NCBI GenBank assembly: GCA_023421675.1 | Contig: JAEZTC010000004.1 | Span: 1 to 64,000, forward strand | Direction of reading: 5' to 3' | Length of the DNA: 64,000 nt | Origin: Bacillota bacterium | GTDB taxonomy: Bacteria > Bacillota > Clostridia > Acetivibrionales > JANLFN01 | Shown here: in pieces, positions 1 to 7,117 of the stretch | Layout of the letters: every line of letters starts with the position of its first letter | Position numbering within the stretch: the stretch's first letter is position 1 | Translations under genes and position numbers: made by a program | The notes under the pieces: model-generated | The model's database searches: none | Seen by the model: the letters and a program-made list of their open reading frames with translations, nothing else | Told to the model about the DNA's origin: nothing

Positions 1-528
1 ACGCCGCTGATAAGTGTTTGAAAAATACTTCGTTATGCATTCAGTGAAAAAATTGACGACGTGGGAAAATGGACTGGATGGACATTTTAGGTGCATGTGA
101 GCCATGGATGGGGAATATGCACCGACCACCAAAGGAACATTTTTGAACTGTAAAATGCATAGGAGTTTTTTCACAGTACCCTAGCTGGCCTCCGCGGCGA
201 GCGGTGCCTTTTCCGCCGATTTTGGGCAGTCAAAAGCGGCAAAGTCTGTCATTGACATTTCAAAGAATAACTAAAAATATTTTAAAATTGAGAAAAACTT
301 TTAAACCGCTTTTCAAAAGCGGGAAACAAAGACTTAGATATAAGCGAATTATAAAAAATAAATTCACTGCACCGTGGGTTAAAACCCACGGCTGCAACAA
401 ATCAAGTCGGTTTCACCGACTAAGAATTAAGTTTTAATATATCCAGCCTTATAATAGTCCCTTTAGGGACTTGGTTCTGATAGACGTGGGTTTTAACCCA
501 CGTCGTAAATTTGAAAATATATTTGCCT
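1..528. other. Gene-free, palindrome-rich stretch
   Basis: I see no credible gene here. The only open frame of any length (204-437, plus strand) has no ribosome binding site, is Lys/Arg-rich and runs through the palindromes, so I treat it as an artefact. The first 200 bases hold no motif I recognise. The second half carries a series of short perfect hairpins, annotated separately. Confidence 0.6.
306..504. repeat. Cluster of five short palindromes (REP/IS200-end-like)
   Basis: Five perfect hairpins lie within 200 bp: 306-322 (arms CCGCTTTT), 372-391 (arms CCGTGGGTT), 405-421 (arms AGTCGGT), 456-471 (arms AGTCCCT) and 483-504 (arms GACGTGGGTT). The first GTGGGTT hairpin and the last one share the same stem core, so they can also pair with each other across about 110 bp. 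Short-loop, GC-stemmed hairpins in an AT-rich background resemble REP sequences or the ends of IS200/IS605-type elements. No transposase is present in the window, so that identity is inference. None has a T-run typical of a terminator. Confidence 0.6.
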
Positions 529-1053
529 TTAAGCGGTTACTTTTATCTTCAGTCTCGACCTCTTAACATTCCTCTCCAACAACTCCCTCAGCAATTGTAT
601 CTCCCTATCCCCCGTTAAGCATCTTTTAGGAATGATTAAAAAATCCGAACTATCTATCAATTTACAATAGAATATAAACATCTCTTCATTTTCACAAACC
701 TTCCTGAAGTCACTCCATTTATAGATATTGGCAGAAAGATTATCCTCGATTTCAAACCTGACCCCATTGTCTGAGATTGTGTAAATTATTTTCTTATCTT
801 TTAGTTTATTAAACTTGCATTTAGAGACAATTTTGATTATCAGAGGCGCAATTAAAACTAGAAATAGCCACTCCGGGAGTATCCATATATCCTTGTGAAG
901 TAACGATAAAATAACAATACCACACAGTAAAGCCATTATGATAATAGCCAAAGTTATATAATAAAACTTAGGTGATTTTCTTCCATATTTATTAATCTTG
1001 TGATACTCCTCAAAACTTATCTCCGCTTCAATTTTAAAACTTCTATCGTCCAT
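529..1053 (-). CDS. YcxB-like two-TM membrane protein
   Basis: This 174-residue protein has a charged N-terminal stretch (1-28), two hydrophobic segments (about 30-52 and 60-78), and a soluble C-terminal part with alternating beta-type residues and the pattern Ile-Tyr-Lys-Trp-Ser-Asp near 111-116. That layout matches the YcxB-like family of Firmicutes, whose function is unknown. The ATG at 1053 has the upstream sequence GGGGAAG. That ribosome binding site lies inside a small hairpin (1059-1076), so translation may be restrained. It stands alone on the minus strand, next to divergently transcribed genes. Family assignment is moderate; no enzymatic motif is visible. Confidence 0.6.
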   Translation of the reverse strand: MDDRSFKIEAEISFEEYHKINKYGRKSPKFYYITLAIIIMALLCGIVILSLLHKDIWILPEWLFLVLIAPLIIKIVSKCKFNKLKDKKIIYTISDNGVRFEIEDNLSANIYKWSDFRKVCENEEMFIFYCKLIDSSDFLIIPKRCLTGDREIQLLRELLERNVKRSRLKIKVTA

Positions 1054-1058
1054 TACTT

Positions 1059-1076
1059 CCCCTTTCCCAAAAGGGG
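1059..1076 (-). promoter_or_regulatory. Hairpin covering the ribosome binding site of the YcxB-like gene
   Basis: On the minus strand the arms CCCCTTT (1070-1076) and AAAGGGG (1059-1065) pair around a four-base loop. The second arm includes the GGGG of the putative Shine-Dalgarno sequence six bases before the ATG at 1053. The hairpin is seen directly; a role in controlling translation is inference. Confidence 0.4.
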
Positions 1077-1173
1077 TACCCCCAAATATTCAGCTATCCA
1101 CATACTCATTTTACTATAGTCATACAAATATTTCTATCTTTACGAAAGTTTTGTATCGCTTTAGTTTTGGATG

Positions 1174-1202
1174 TTGACTTTTTAATTTTCAAACTGAATA
1201 AT
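1174..1202 (+). promoter_or_regulatory. Candidate sigma-A promoter for the GNAT/hydrolase pair
   Basis: TTGACT (1174-1179) is followed after 17 bases by AATAAT (1197-1202), 31 bases before the ATG of the acetyltransferase. The -35 box is good and the -10 box is weaker. Confidence 0.4.
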
Positions 1203-1233
1203 AATAAAAAGGGTTTAAATCAGGAGGTATTTT

Positions 1234-1665
1234 ATGGGGGTAATAAATATACAAAATGGAGAGTACTTCATAACCAGCGATCCGGGTAAGCTTGATACTG
1301 AAGCTGTTGTTTCACTTCTTTCAAAAACATATTGGGCAGGTACCCGTCCAAGAGAGACCATGCTTAAATCGTTTGAAAACTCCCTATGCTTTTCACTGTA
1401 TTTTAAAGACATACAAGTTGGATTTTTTCGTGTTGTTACAGATTACGCTGTTTTTGCTTATTTGTGTGATGTTATTATAGATGAGAACTACAGAAAAAAC
1501 GGTCTAGGTAAATGGGCAATGGAGTGCATTATTAGTCATCCGGATTTAAAAGGGTTAAAGAGATGGTGCCTTATAACTAAAGATGCACAGGAGTTTTATA
1601 AGAAGGTTGGTTTTAAAGAGCTGTCAAATCCCCAAGGTTATATGGAGATATTTAATTTAAATTAG
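1234..1665 (+). CDS. GNAT-family N-acetyltransferase
   Basis: The 143-residue product has the GNAT core: a beta strand Val-Ile-Ile-Asp-Glu (about 84-88) leading into the acetyl-CoA pyrophosphate loop YRKNGLGKWAM (about 90-100), then a C-terminal Ala-x-x-Phe-Tyr-x-x-x-Gly-Phe segment near 123-133 typical of motif B. The family transfers acetyl groups from acetyl-CoA to amines; the substrate cannot be read from the sequence. A strong ribosome binding site, CAGGAGG, lies eight bases before the ATG. The next gene starts 14 bases after its stop, so the two probably form an operon. Confidence 0.85.
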   Translation: MGVINIQNGEYFITSDPGKLDTEAVVSLLSKTYWAGTRPRETMLKSFENSLCFSLYFKDIQVGFFRVVTDYAVFAYLCDVIIDENYRKNGLGKWAMECIISHPDLKGLKRWCLITKDAQEFYKKVGFKELSNPQGYMEIFNLN

Positions 1666-1679
1666 AGGTGTAATACTCA

Positions 1680-2315
1680 ATGGATAAAATAATAGCAATC
1701 AAATGCGGAAACGTTAATTGTTATGTAATATCGGGAGATTCCGGATCAGTGCTTGTTGATACAGGTCGGGCAGGAAACAGAGATTACTTACTGAATGCAT
1801 TAAAAAACTATAATATCAAGCTCATAGTATTAACTCACGGTCACAATGACCACATTGCAAATACAAAATTTTTATCTGATAAATTAAATGCTAAAATAGC
1901 CATACATGAGTCTGATTATGAGTTTTCCAAAGATAATTCAAGCCGAATAATATATTCAAAGTCATTAATGGGTTGGATGATTAAATTTTTTTCCAAATTA
2001 AGCTTTAAGTCCAAATTCGGCGATTTTGAACCGGATTTTTTTCTGGAGGATAACCAATCACTCCAGGAATATGGAATTAATGCTTTAGTTTATACTCTTG
2101 AGGGACATACCAAAGGCTCAATTGGCTTGTTGGTTAATAAAAAGGACTTAATTGCAGGGGATACTTTTATGAATATGTCGCGCCCCTCATATTCCCTTAT
2201 AGCAGAGGATTTTGACGCTCTTAAAAAAAGTATTGAAAAGATTAAAAAACTTAATATTGAAACAATTTACCCAGGACACGGGAAACCATTCAAAGCATCA
2301 TCTGTTTTATCCTGA
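1680..2315 (+). CDS. Metallo-beta-lactamase-fold hydrolase
   Basis: The 211-residue protein contains the metal-binding motif LTHGHNDHIAN (about 51-61, HxHxDH), the later ligands in EGHTKGS (His about 143) and AGDTF (Asp about 161), and the terminal YPGHGKP loop. This is the complete ligand set of the two-metal MBL fold (glyoxalase II / hydrolase branch). It is a cytosolic enzyme with no signal peptide. Substrate is unknown. It follows the acetyltransferase gene closely, with GAGGTG as ribosome binding site, and its 3' end overlaps a truncated gene fragment on the other strand. Confidence 0.88.
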   Translation: MDKIIAIKCGNVNCYVISGDSGSVLVDTGRAGNRDYLLNALKNYNIKLIVLTHGHNDHIANTKFLSDKLNAKIAIHESDYEFSKDNSSRIIYSKSLMGWMIKFFSKLSFKSKFGDFEPDFFLEDNQSLQEYGINALVYTLEGHTKGSIGLLVNKKDLIAGDTFMNMSRPSYSLIAEDFDALKKSIEKIKKLNIETIYPGHGKPFKASSVLS

Positions 2316-2405
2316 GACATACATTTTGAATTGGGGAATATATTCTTCATTAGGCCTTTTATCTATTGTAGGAATACCTAAATGATGATATTTTCTTGCC
2401 TTCAT
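2307..2405 (-). pseudogene. Truncated VOC-family (glyoxalase/bleomycin-resistance-like) fragment
   Basis: A minus-strand frame of 32 codons starts with ATG at 2405 behind a strong CGGAGG ribosome binding site and stops at 2307. It reads MKARKYHHLGIPT followed by a stretch ending in QFKMYVSG. The His-His-Leu-Gly-Ile-Pro opening is the usual first beta strand of VOC-fold proteins, which are normally 110-150 residues long. The frame ends abruptly inside the 3' end of the convergent hydrolase gene, so the rest has been lost. I read it as a decayed gene; a genuine short peptide is less likely. Family recognition is from memory of the motif only. Confidence 0.45.
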
Positions 2406-2425
2406 ATAACCTCCGGCCAAACAAA

Positions 2426-2737
2426 TTAAAAAATTGTAGATATAGCAATTAATATGCATACCATGATTAGACCCAAAGGAATTGCACCAAGTACAATGGC
2501 AAGGATGCAGATCAACTTATTTTGAGAGCCTCTTGAATAATCCATTATTCCAAATGTTATACCGGTGATTGAAAAAATGAGAATAATAAAAAGAATAATT
2601 ATATTTGCAGTACGTAGAATGTCAGCATTGCTTAAAAATATTATTAAAAGCAATAACAGTGAAGTTAATGAAACTATAAACGCCGTAAACGGCAACCTGC
2701 GTCTTCTGTCTTTAACGTGATTTTCATTATAAGGCAT
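2426..2737 (-). CDS. Small three-TM membrane protein (DUF4190-like)
   Basis: The 103-residue protein has a basic N-terminus (Lys-Asp-Arg-Arg-Arg-Arg, 9-14) and three hydrophobic helices (about 17-38, 45-66 and 75-101). The middle segment contains Gly-Ile-x-x-Gly followed by Arg-Gly, as seen in DUF4190-type proteins. The start at 2737 has AAAGGGG upstream. It is monocistronic and convergent with nothing on its left except the VOC fragment. Function is unknown and the family call is tentative. Confidence 0.55.
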   Translation of the reverse strand: MPYNENHVKDRRRRLPFTAFIVSLTSLLLLLIIFLSNADILRTANIIILFIILIFSITGITFGIMDYSRGSQNKLICILAIVLGAIPLGLIMVCILIAISTIF

Positions 2738-2828
2738 ATATGACCCCTTTAAAGTAGCATAGTATTCAAATTCTATTTTACTATTAAAACAAAAACATTT
2801 CTATCACCAAATAGCAAATTTTATTCGT

Positions 2829-4250
2829 TTAAGCCTTTGATTTTGTTCTTACTGCCCTGGTTAAACTTAAGACAGCCGCCAGGAAGCATGATATTGCACA
2901 GAAGATAATTATATATTTAAAACCCTTAAGAAATACTCCGATATCAATAACAGCATTACTCCCGGTAACAGAATCTATTTTCATTTTGGTTACCGATGAA
3001 AAAATTATTACAGAAAAAGTTGTTCCGGAAACAAACCCCAGATTACGGAAAAGTGCATTTATACCACCTGCAACACCAAGCTGGTTCCTAGGCACCGAAC
3101 CCATGATACTGCTGTTATTCGGTGACTGGAATATAGCGGTTCCCAGTCCCAGCAAAGCCATCAAAACTGCAACTTTGAAATGTGTAGACGTTGAAGTCAG
3201 GGTCGAAATCCAGATTAAAGCTCCCGTACTGATTGTAAGCCCTATAACCGTAAGAGGCCTGTATGACACCTTATCCGACAGCCATCCACTTATTGGAGCC
3301 GTAACTGCGGTTGTAACCGGAAAAAACGAAATCAGTAGCCCTGATGACAATGTATCCATATTCAAAACATACTGCAGATAAAACGGAATAAATAAAAGTG
3401 TTGCGTTTGTAGCTATAAAAGACAGATAAGCAGACCCAAGTCCGAAGGAAAACTCATGCACTTTAAAAAGCTTAAGATTAACCAAGGGGTTATTTGTACG
3501 CTTTTCAAAATAAATAAATAACAATAGAATTACAACTGCAATAATAAATACCGGCAGGAAAAGAGCAAAGTTCATAATTCCTTCCTGTACCAGTAGCAGG
3601 CTGCCGAAAAGGAGGACGATAGACAGGGTAAAAGTTGTCGCACCTTTGTAGTCAAAGCTCCTGTCTTCAACCTCATCATGTATATCCGGTATTATAGCAA
3701 AGGTTAATGCCATTCCTATGATTCCTATTGGAACATTGATATAAAAAATCGATTCCCATCCCGCAGCATGTACCAATATTCCTCCAAGGCTTGGTCCAAC
3801 CAGGCTACCAAGGGCAACAGCCGTACCTGTTATACCTAAAGCCTTTCCCCTTTTATCGGGCGGAAAGGTTGATGTCACTATTCCCTGGCTTAATGCCATC
3901 ATTGCCGATGCTCCCACAGCTTGAACTACTCTTGAAATCACCAGCATGCCCAGTGTTTGTGATAATCCGCAAAGAGCTGAGCCAATTGCAAAAATGATAA
4001 ATCCAGAAGCAAAGATTTTTTTTCTTCCATAAATATCAGAAATTTTTCCCCATATTAGCAGAAGTACCGATATAGTAAGAAGGTATGATGTTACAACCCA
4101 CTGTATTGAACTAATATCCACATGTAGCCTTTTCGATATGTCAGGCAAAGCAATGTTAACAATACTTCCGTCAAGAGTTGCCATAAATGTTGATAATGAG
4201 GCATTAAATAAAATAAGTCTTCTTTGCACATTTGTAAGCTGTAATTCCAT
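2829..4250 (-). CDS. MFS drug exporter, DHA2 (EmrB/QacA) family
   Basis: This 473-residue protein has about 14 hydrophobic segments. It shows the MFS motif A loop GKISDIYGRKKIF after TM2, the Asp in TM1 (Ala-Thr-Leu-Asp-Gly-Ser-Ile-Val), and the antiporter motif C GPSLGGILV in TM5. Together these mark the DHA2 subfamily of proton-driven multidrug exporters. I place the start at the ATG at 4250 (MELQLTN); an in-frame TTG at 4283 has no ribosome binding site. No regulator gene is adjacent. The substrate cannot be predicted. Confidence 0.88.
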   Translation of the reverse strand: MELQLTNVQRRLILFNASLSTFMATLDGSIVNIALPDISKRLHVDISSIQWVVTSYLLTISVLLLIWGKISDIYGRKKIFASGFIIFAIGSALCGLSQTLGMLVISRVVQAVGASAMMALSQGIVTSTFPPDKRGKALGITGTAVALGSLVGPSLGGILVHAAGWESIFYINVPIGIIGMALTFAIIPDIHDEVEDRSFDYKGATTFTLSIVLLFGSLLLVQEGIMNFALFLPVFIIAVVILLLFIYFEKRTNNPLVNLKLFKVHEFSFGLGSAYLSFIATNATLLFIPFYLQYVLNMDTLSSGLLISFFPVTTAVTAPISGWLSDKVSYRPLTVIGLTISTGALIWISTLTSTSTHFKVAVLMALLGLGTAIFQSPNNSSIMGSVPRNQLGVAGGINALFRNLGFVSGTTFSVIIFSSVTKMKIDSVTGSNAVIDIGVFLKGFKYIIIFCAISCFLAAVLSLTRAVRTKSKA

Positions 4251-4283
4251 AAATATATGTATCCTCTTTTCACCTGTAATCAA

Positions 4284-4604
4284 AAAAGGGTTTTTAATAG
4301 TACTTAATATACCAAATCATAAAACAGTATTCAACCTGCCATATTATAAGAAATTATATTATTTCCAAGCTTATCTAACATATCCAAATAAAGTAATTAA
4401 AAAAGCGTTGTCGAATAATAGCAAATCATGTTATTATTAAAATATCAAAAAGTGTTCTGATAAATAAAACTTGATATAAAGAAAGGAGTAACACCTACAG
4501 TTTATATCAAACAAATCTTTTCTATTCAATCTCAGTAAAAAAATTAAAGCACCCATAACAAAAGGATTTTCTGTAGTTAACTATAATACCTTGGGGGGAT
4601 AATA
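4284..4604. other. Intergenic region between divergent MFS and MCP genes
   Basis: This 321-bp AT-rich gap separates divergently transcribed genes and must hold both promoters. I see no convincing -35/-10 pair, no hairpin with a T-run and no supported small gene. An open frame crossing it (4138-4440, plus strand) begins inside the MFS gene and has no ribosome binding site. Confidence 0.4.
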
Positions 4605-6605
4605 ATGAAGAGCATTAAGTTAAAGCTTGTATTGGTCTTTTGTATTCTACTCGTATTAGTTTGTGCAGGACTGGGAATTTCTACATATACCATTTCATCA
4701 AACGCACTGATATCCAATGTTAATTCAGAACTTACAGAACTATCTAAACAAGGGGCCTCGATTGTATTAACATCGTTAAACGAGCAATGGACTTCTCTTG
4801 AAGTTTTTGCACAGAATGATGTAATCGCAGATCCAAGTATTCCATGGAATAAAAAGCTTTCTGAAATGCAGAAAGAAATAAAAAGAACCGGTGATATAAA
4901 TGTTATGATTGCAGACACTCAAGGCAATACCAAGTCACCCGACGGAAAAGATGTAAGCATCAAGGATAGAGAATACTTCCAGAAAGCCATCAAAGGTGAA
5001 CGGGCTGTATCAGATCCTATTGAAGACAAAACATCTCCCGGCAGAATGATTATAACCTATTCTGTGCCTATAAAATGGCAGAACAATATAGTCGGTATAG
5101 TCTTTAAGGTAGCTGACGGAAACAGCTTAAGTGACATAACAAATAAGATTACTTTCGGCAAAACAGGCAAAGCATATATGCTTAATAAAAGCGGAACAAC
5201 TATAGCAAATTACAACAAGGAACTTGTTCTTAAAGGAGACAATGTTTTTAAAAACGTTGAGAAAAACCCTTCCCTCAAGGATATGTCTGAAACTGTAAAA
5301 GAAATCATTAAAGGTGAAACAGGCTCTGGTAACTATGAATACAACGGAGAAACAAAATATATAGGTTATGCTCCAGTAAAAAACACAACCTGGTTCCTTG
5401 CAGTAACTGCAGCAGAAAATGATATTCTTGGACAACTGGATACTGTAAAAGCTACAAGTTTAATAATTGGATTAATTATTCTTATCTTTGGCGCAGTAGT
5501 CGGACTTATTTTATCAGGGCTAATCACAAAACCAATTACAGCTATTACCAAAAGTCTTAAGACTATTGCATCAGGTGATTTTACAGAAGAAATTTCTCCA
5601 GCTTTGCTTAAAATAAAAGATGAAACCGGAAGCCTTGCAAAATCTTTGAATACAATGCAGCAATCGATTAAAAATGTTATATATACAGTAAAGAAAGAGA
5701 CAGAGGAAGTTTCAAAAAGTGTGGAAACAGAAGAAAGCAGTATGTCTGAGTTACTAAGTCATATTGAAGAGGTTTCAGCAATAACTGAAGAGCTATCGGC
5801 AGGGATGGAACAAACCGCTGCCTCAGCTCAGGAAATGAATGCAGTTTCCACCGAAATAGAAAAAGCTATTGAATCAATAGCTGAAAGAGCTCAAGATGGC
5901 TCCAACACTGCAAACGAAATAAGTTCAAGAGCCAAAGCTTTAAAAGAAACTGCAAAAGCATCTCAGAAAAGCGCTTTGGAAATTTACAAGAGTTCTGGAA
6001 ATTCTCTTAATGAAGCAATTCAGCAATCGCATCAGGTGGAACAAATTAACACACTGTCAGATGCAATAATGCAAATCACTTCCCAAACCAATCTTCTGGC
6101 TTTGAATGCCGCAATAGAGGCTGCAAGAGCCGGTGAGGCAGGAAAGGGCTTCGCCGTAGTAGCTGATGAAATAAGAAAGCTTGCTGAGGATTCAAAAAAT
6201 TCTGTTACAGAAATTCAGAGAGTTACCAAAGAGGTAGTTAATTCAGTAGAAAACCTTACAGTAAATTCAACAAAGATCCTTGATTTTATTAACAATCAGG
6301 TGCTTAAGGATTATGAAACCCTTGTGAATACCAGTGAACAGTATGACAATGATTCTATTGTCATAGACAATATCGTTACAGACCTTAGTGCTACAACTGA
6401 AGAATTATCATCGTCAATACAGAATATGCTTAAGGCAATAAATGAAATAACAGTTGCAACAAGCGAAGGTGCAGAAGGTACCTCTCAGATTGCTCAAAAG
6501 GATACAATCGTTAGTAAAAAAGCCTTTGATGTATTACAGTATGCACGAGAAACAGCACAAAGCACTGATAAGCTGGTTGATTCTATATCCAAGTTCAAAG
6601 TTTGA
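4605..6605 (+). CDS. Methyl-accepting chemotaxis protein with extracellular dCache sensor
   Basis: The 666-residue receptor has TM1 (about 7-29), a large extracellular double-Cache domain (about 35-280, with DREYFQKAI and a second lobe ending near WFLAVTAAE), TM2 (about 285-307), a HAMP segment (about 308-360), and the cytoplasmic coiled coil. The hairpin tip that contacts CheA and CheW is intact: TSQTNLLALNAAIEAARAGE with GKGFAVVADEIRKLAE after it. dCache domains commonly bind amino acids or carboxylates; the ligand here is unknown. The ATG at 4605 follows TTGGGGGG. It is a single gene followed by a strong terminator, and is far from the che operon at 40-45 kb. Confidence 0.95.
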   Translation: MKSIKLKLVLVFCILLVLVCAGLGISTYTISSNALISNVNSELTELSKQGASIVLTSLNEQWTSLEVFAQNDVIADPSIPWNKKLSEMQKEIKRTGDINVMIADTQGNTKSPDGKDVSIKDREYFQKAIKGERAVSDPIEDKTSPGRMIITYSVPIKWQNNIVGIVFKVADGNSLSDITNKITFGKTGKAYMLNKSGTTIANYNKELVLKGDNVFKNVEKNPSLKDMSETVKEIIKGETGSGNYEYNGETKYIGYAPVKNTTWFLAVTAAENDILGQLDTVKATSLIIGLIILIFGAVVGLILSGLITKPITAITKSLKTIASGDFTEEISPALLKIKDETGSLAKSLNTMQQSIKNVIYTVKKETEEVSKSVETEESSMSELLSHIEEVSAITEELSAGMEQTAASAQEMNAVSTEIEKAIESIAERAQDGSNTANEISSRAKALKETAKASQKSALEIYKSSGNSLNEAIQQSHQVEQINTLSDAIMQITSQTNLLALNAAIEAARAGEAGKGFAVVADEIRKLAEDSKNSVTEIQRVTKEVVNSVENLTVNSTKILDFINNQVLKDYETLVNTSEQYDNDSIVIDNIVTDLSATTEELSSSIQNMLKAINEITVATSEGAEGTSQIAQKDTIVSKKAFDVLQYARETAQSTDKLVDSISKFKV

Positions 6606-6642
6606 TCAGAGGCTATTTATATGAGTTAACAAAAACATGTTT

Positions 6643-6685
6643 AAAAGAAACAGCTCAAATTCATTTTTGTGCTGTTTCTTTTTTT
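6643..6685 (+). terminator. Intrinsic terminator after the dCache MCP gene
   Basis: Perfect arms AAAGAAACAGC (6644-6654) and GCTGTTTCTTT (6671-6681) are followed by a T-run. It lies about 40 bases after the stop codon. Confidence 0.9.
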
Positions 6686-6742
6686 ATTTATTAAGTGATA
6701 TAATTAATGATATCTAATTAATTAATATATAGGAACTAGAGT

Positions 6743-7066
6743 ATGATTACGATAACTTTTATGCTTGTTATATTAGCTTACAGTATAAAACACTTAATAA
6801 AAACAGTTGATTTTAAAACTTCTGTTAGTATTTTACTGTCATCCTCAACTTTGTTCCTCTTTCAAATAATTAAAACATCAGCTTTTGATTTTTTAAATTT
6901 GGTAAAAATTCTTATTTGTGCCCTCATTATATCGTTCTACGGCCTCATAGGATTTTCTAACCATTTCATTTTATCTTTAGATATTATATTCCTCTTCTGT
7001 TCTCTGATTATTTTACTTTTCAGAAATATTAAAATTAAAAATCCTTCCTTAATACATGCTGTTTAA
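6743..7066 (+). CDS. Small hydrophobic membrane protein upstream of secA2
   Basis: The 107-residue frame encodes three to four hydrophobic helices (about 2-18, 27-42, 52-72 and 76-94) and a basic tail. Its ribosome binding site (GGAAC...GAG) is poor, which lowers confidence. The SecA-like gene starts 51 bases after its stop with its own strong ribosome binding site, so the two could be cotranscribed. I do not recognise the family. A link to the neighbouring SecA would be interesting but is only suggested by position. Confidence 0.5.
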   Translation: MITITFMLVILAYSIKHLIKTVDFKTSVSILLSSSTLFLFQIIKTSAFDFLNLVKILICALIISFYGLIGFSNHFILSLDIIFLFCSLIILLFRNIKIKNPSLIHAV

Positions 7067-7117
7067 CCTTTAATTAATTAATGTATGTTTATTTGTCATG
7101 CAAAAAGGAGGATTTAT

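Noticed and set aside
204..437. 77-codon plus-strand open frame near the window start
   Set aside because: No ribosome binding site, unnatural Lys/Arg-rich composition, and the frame runs through the palindrome cluster.
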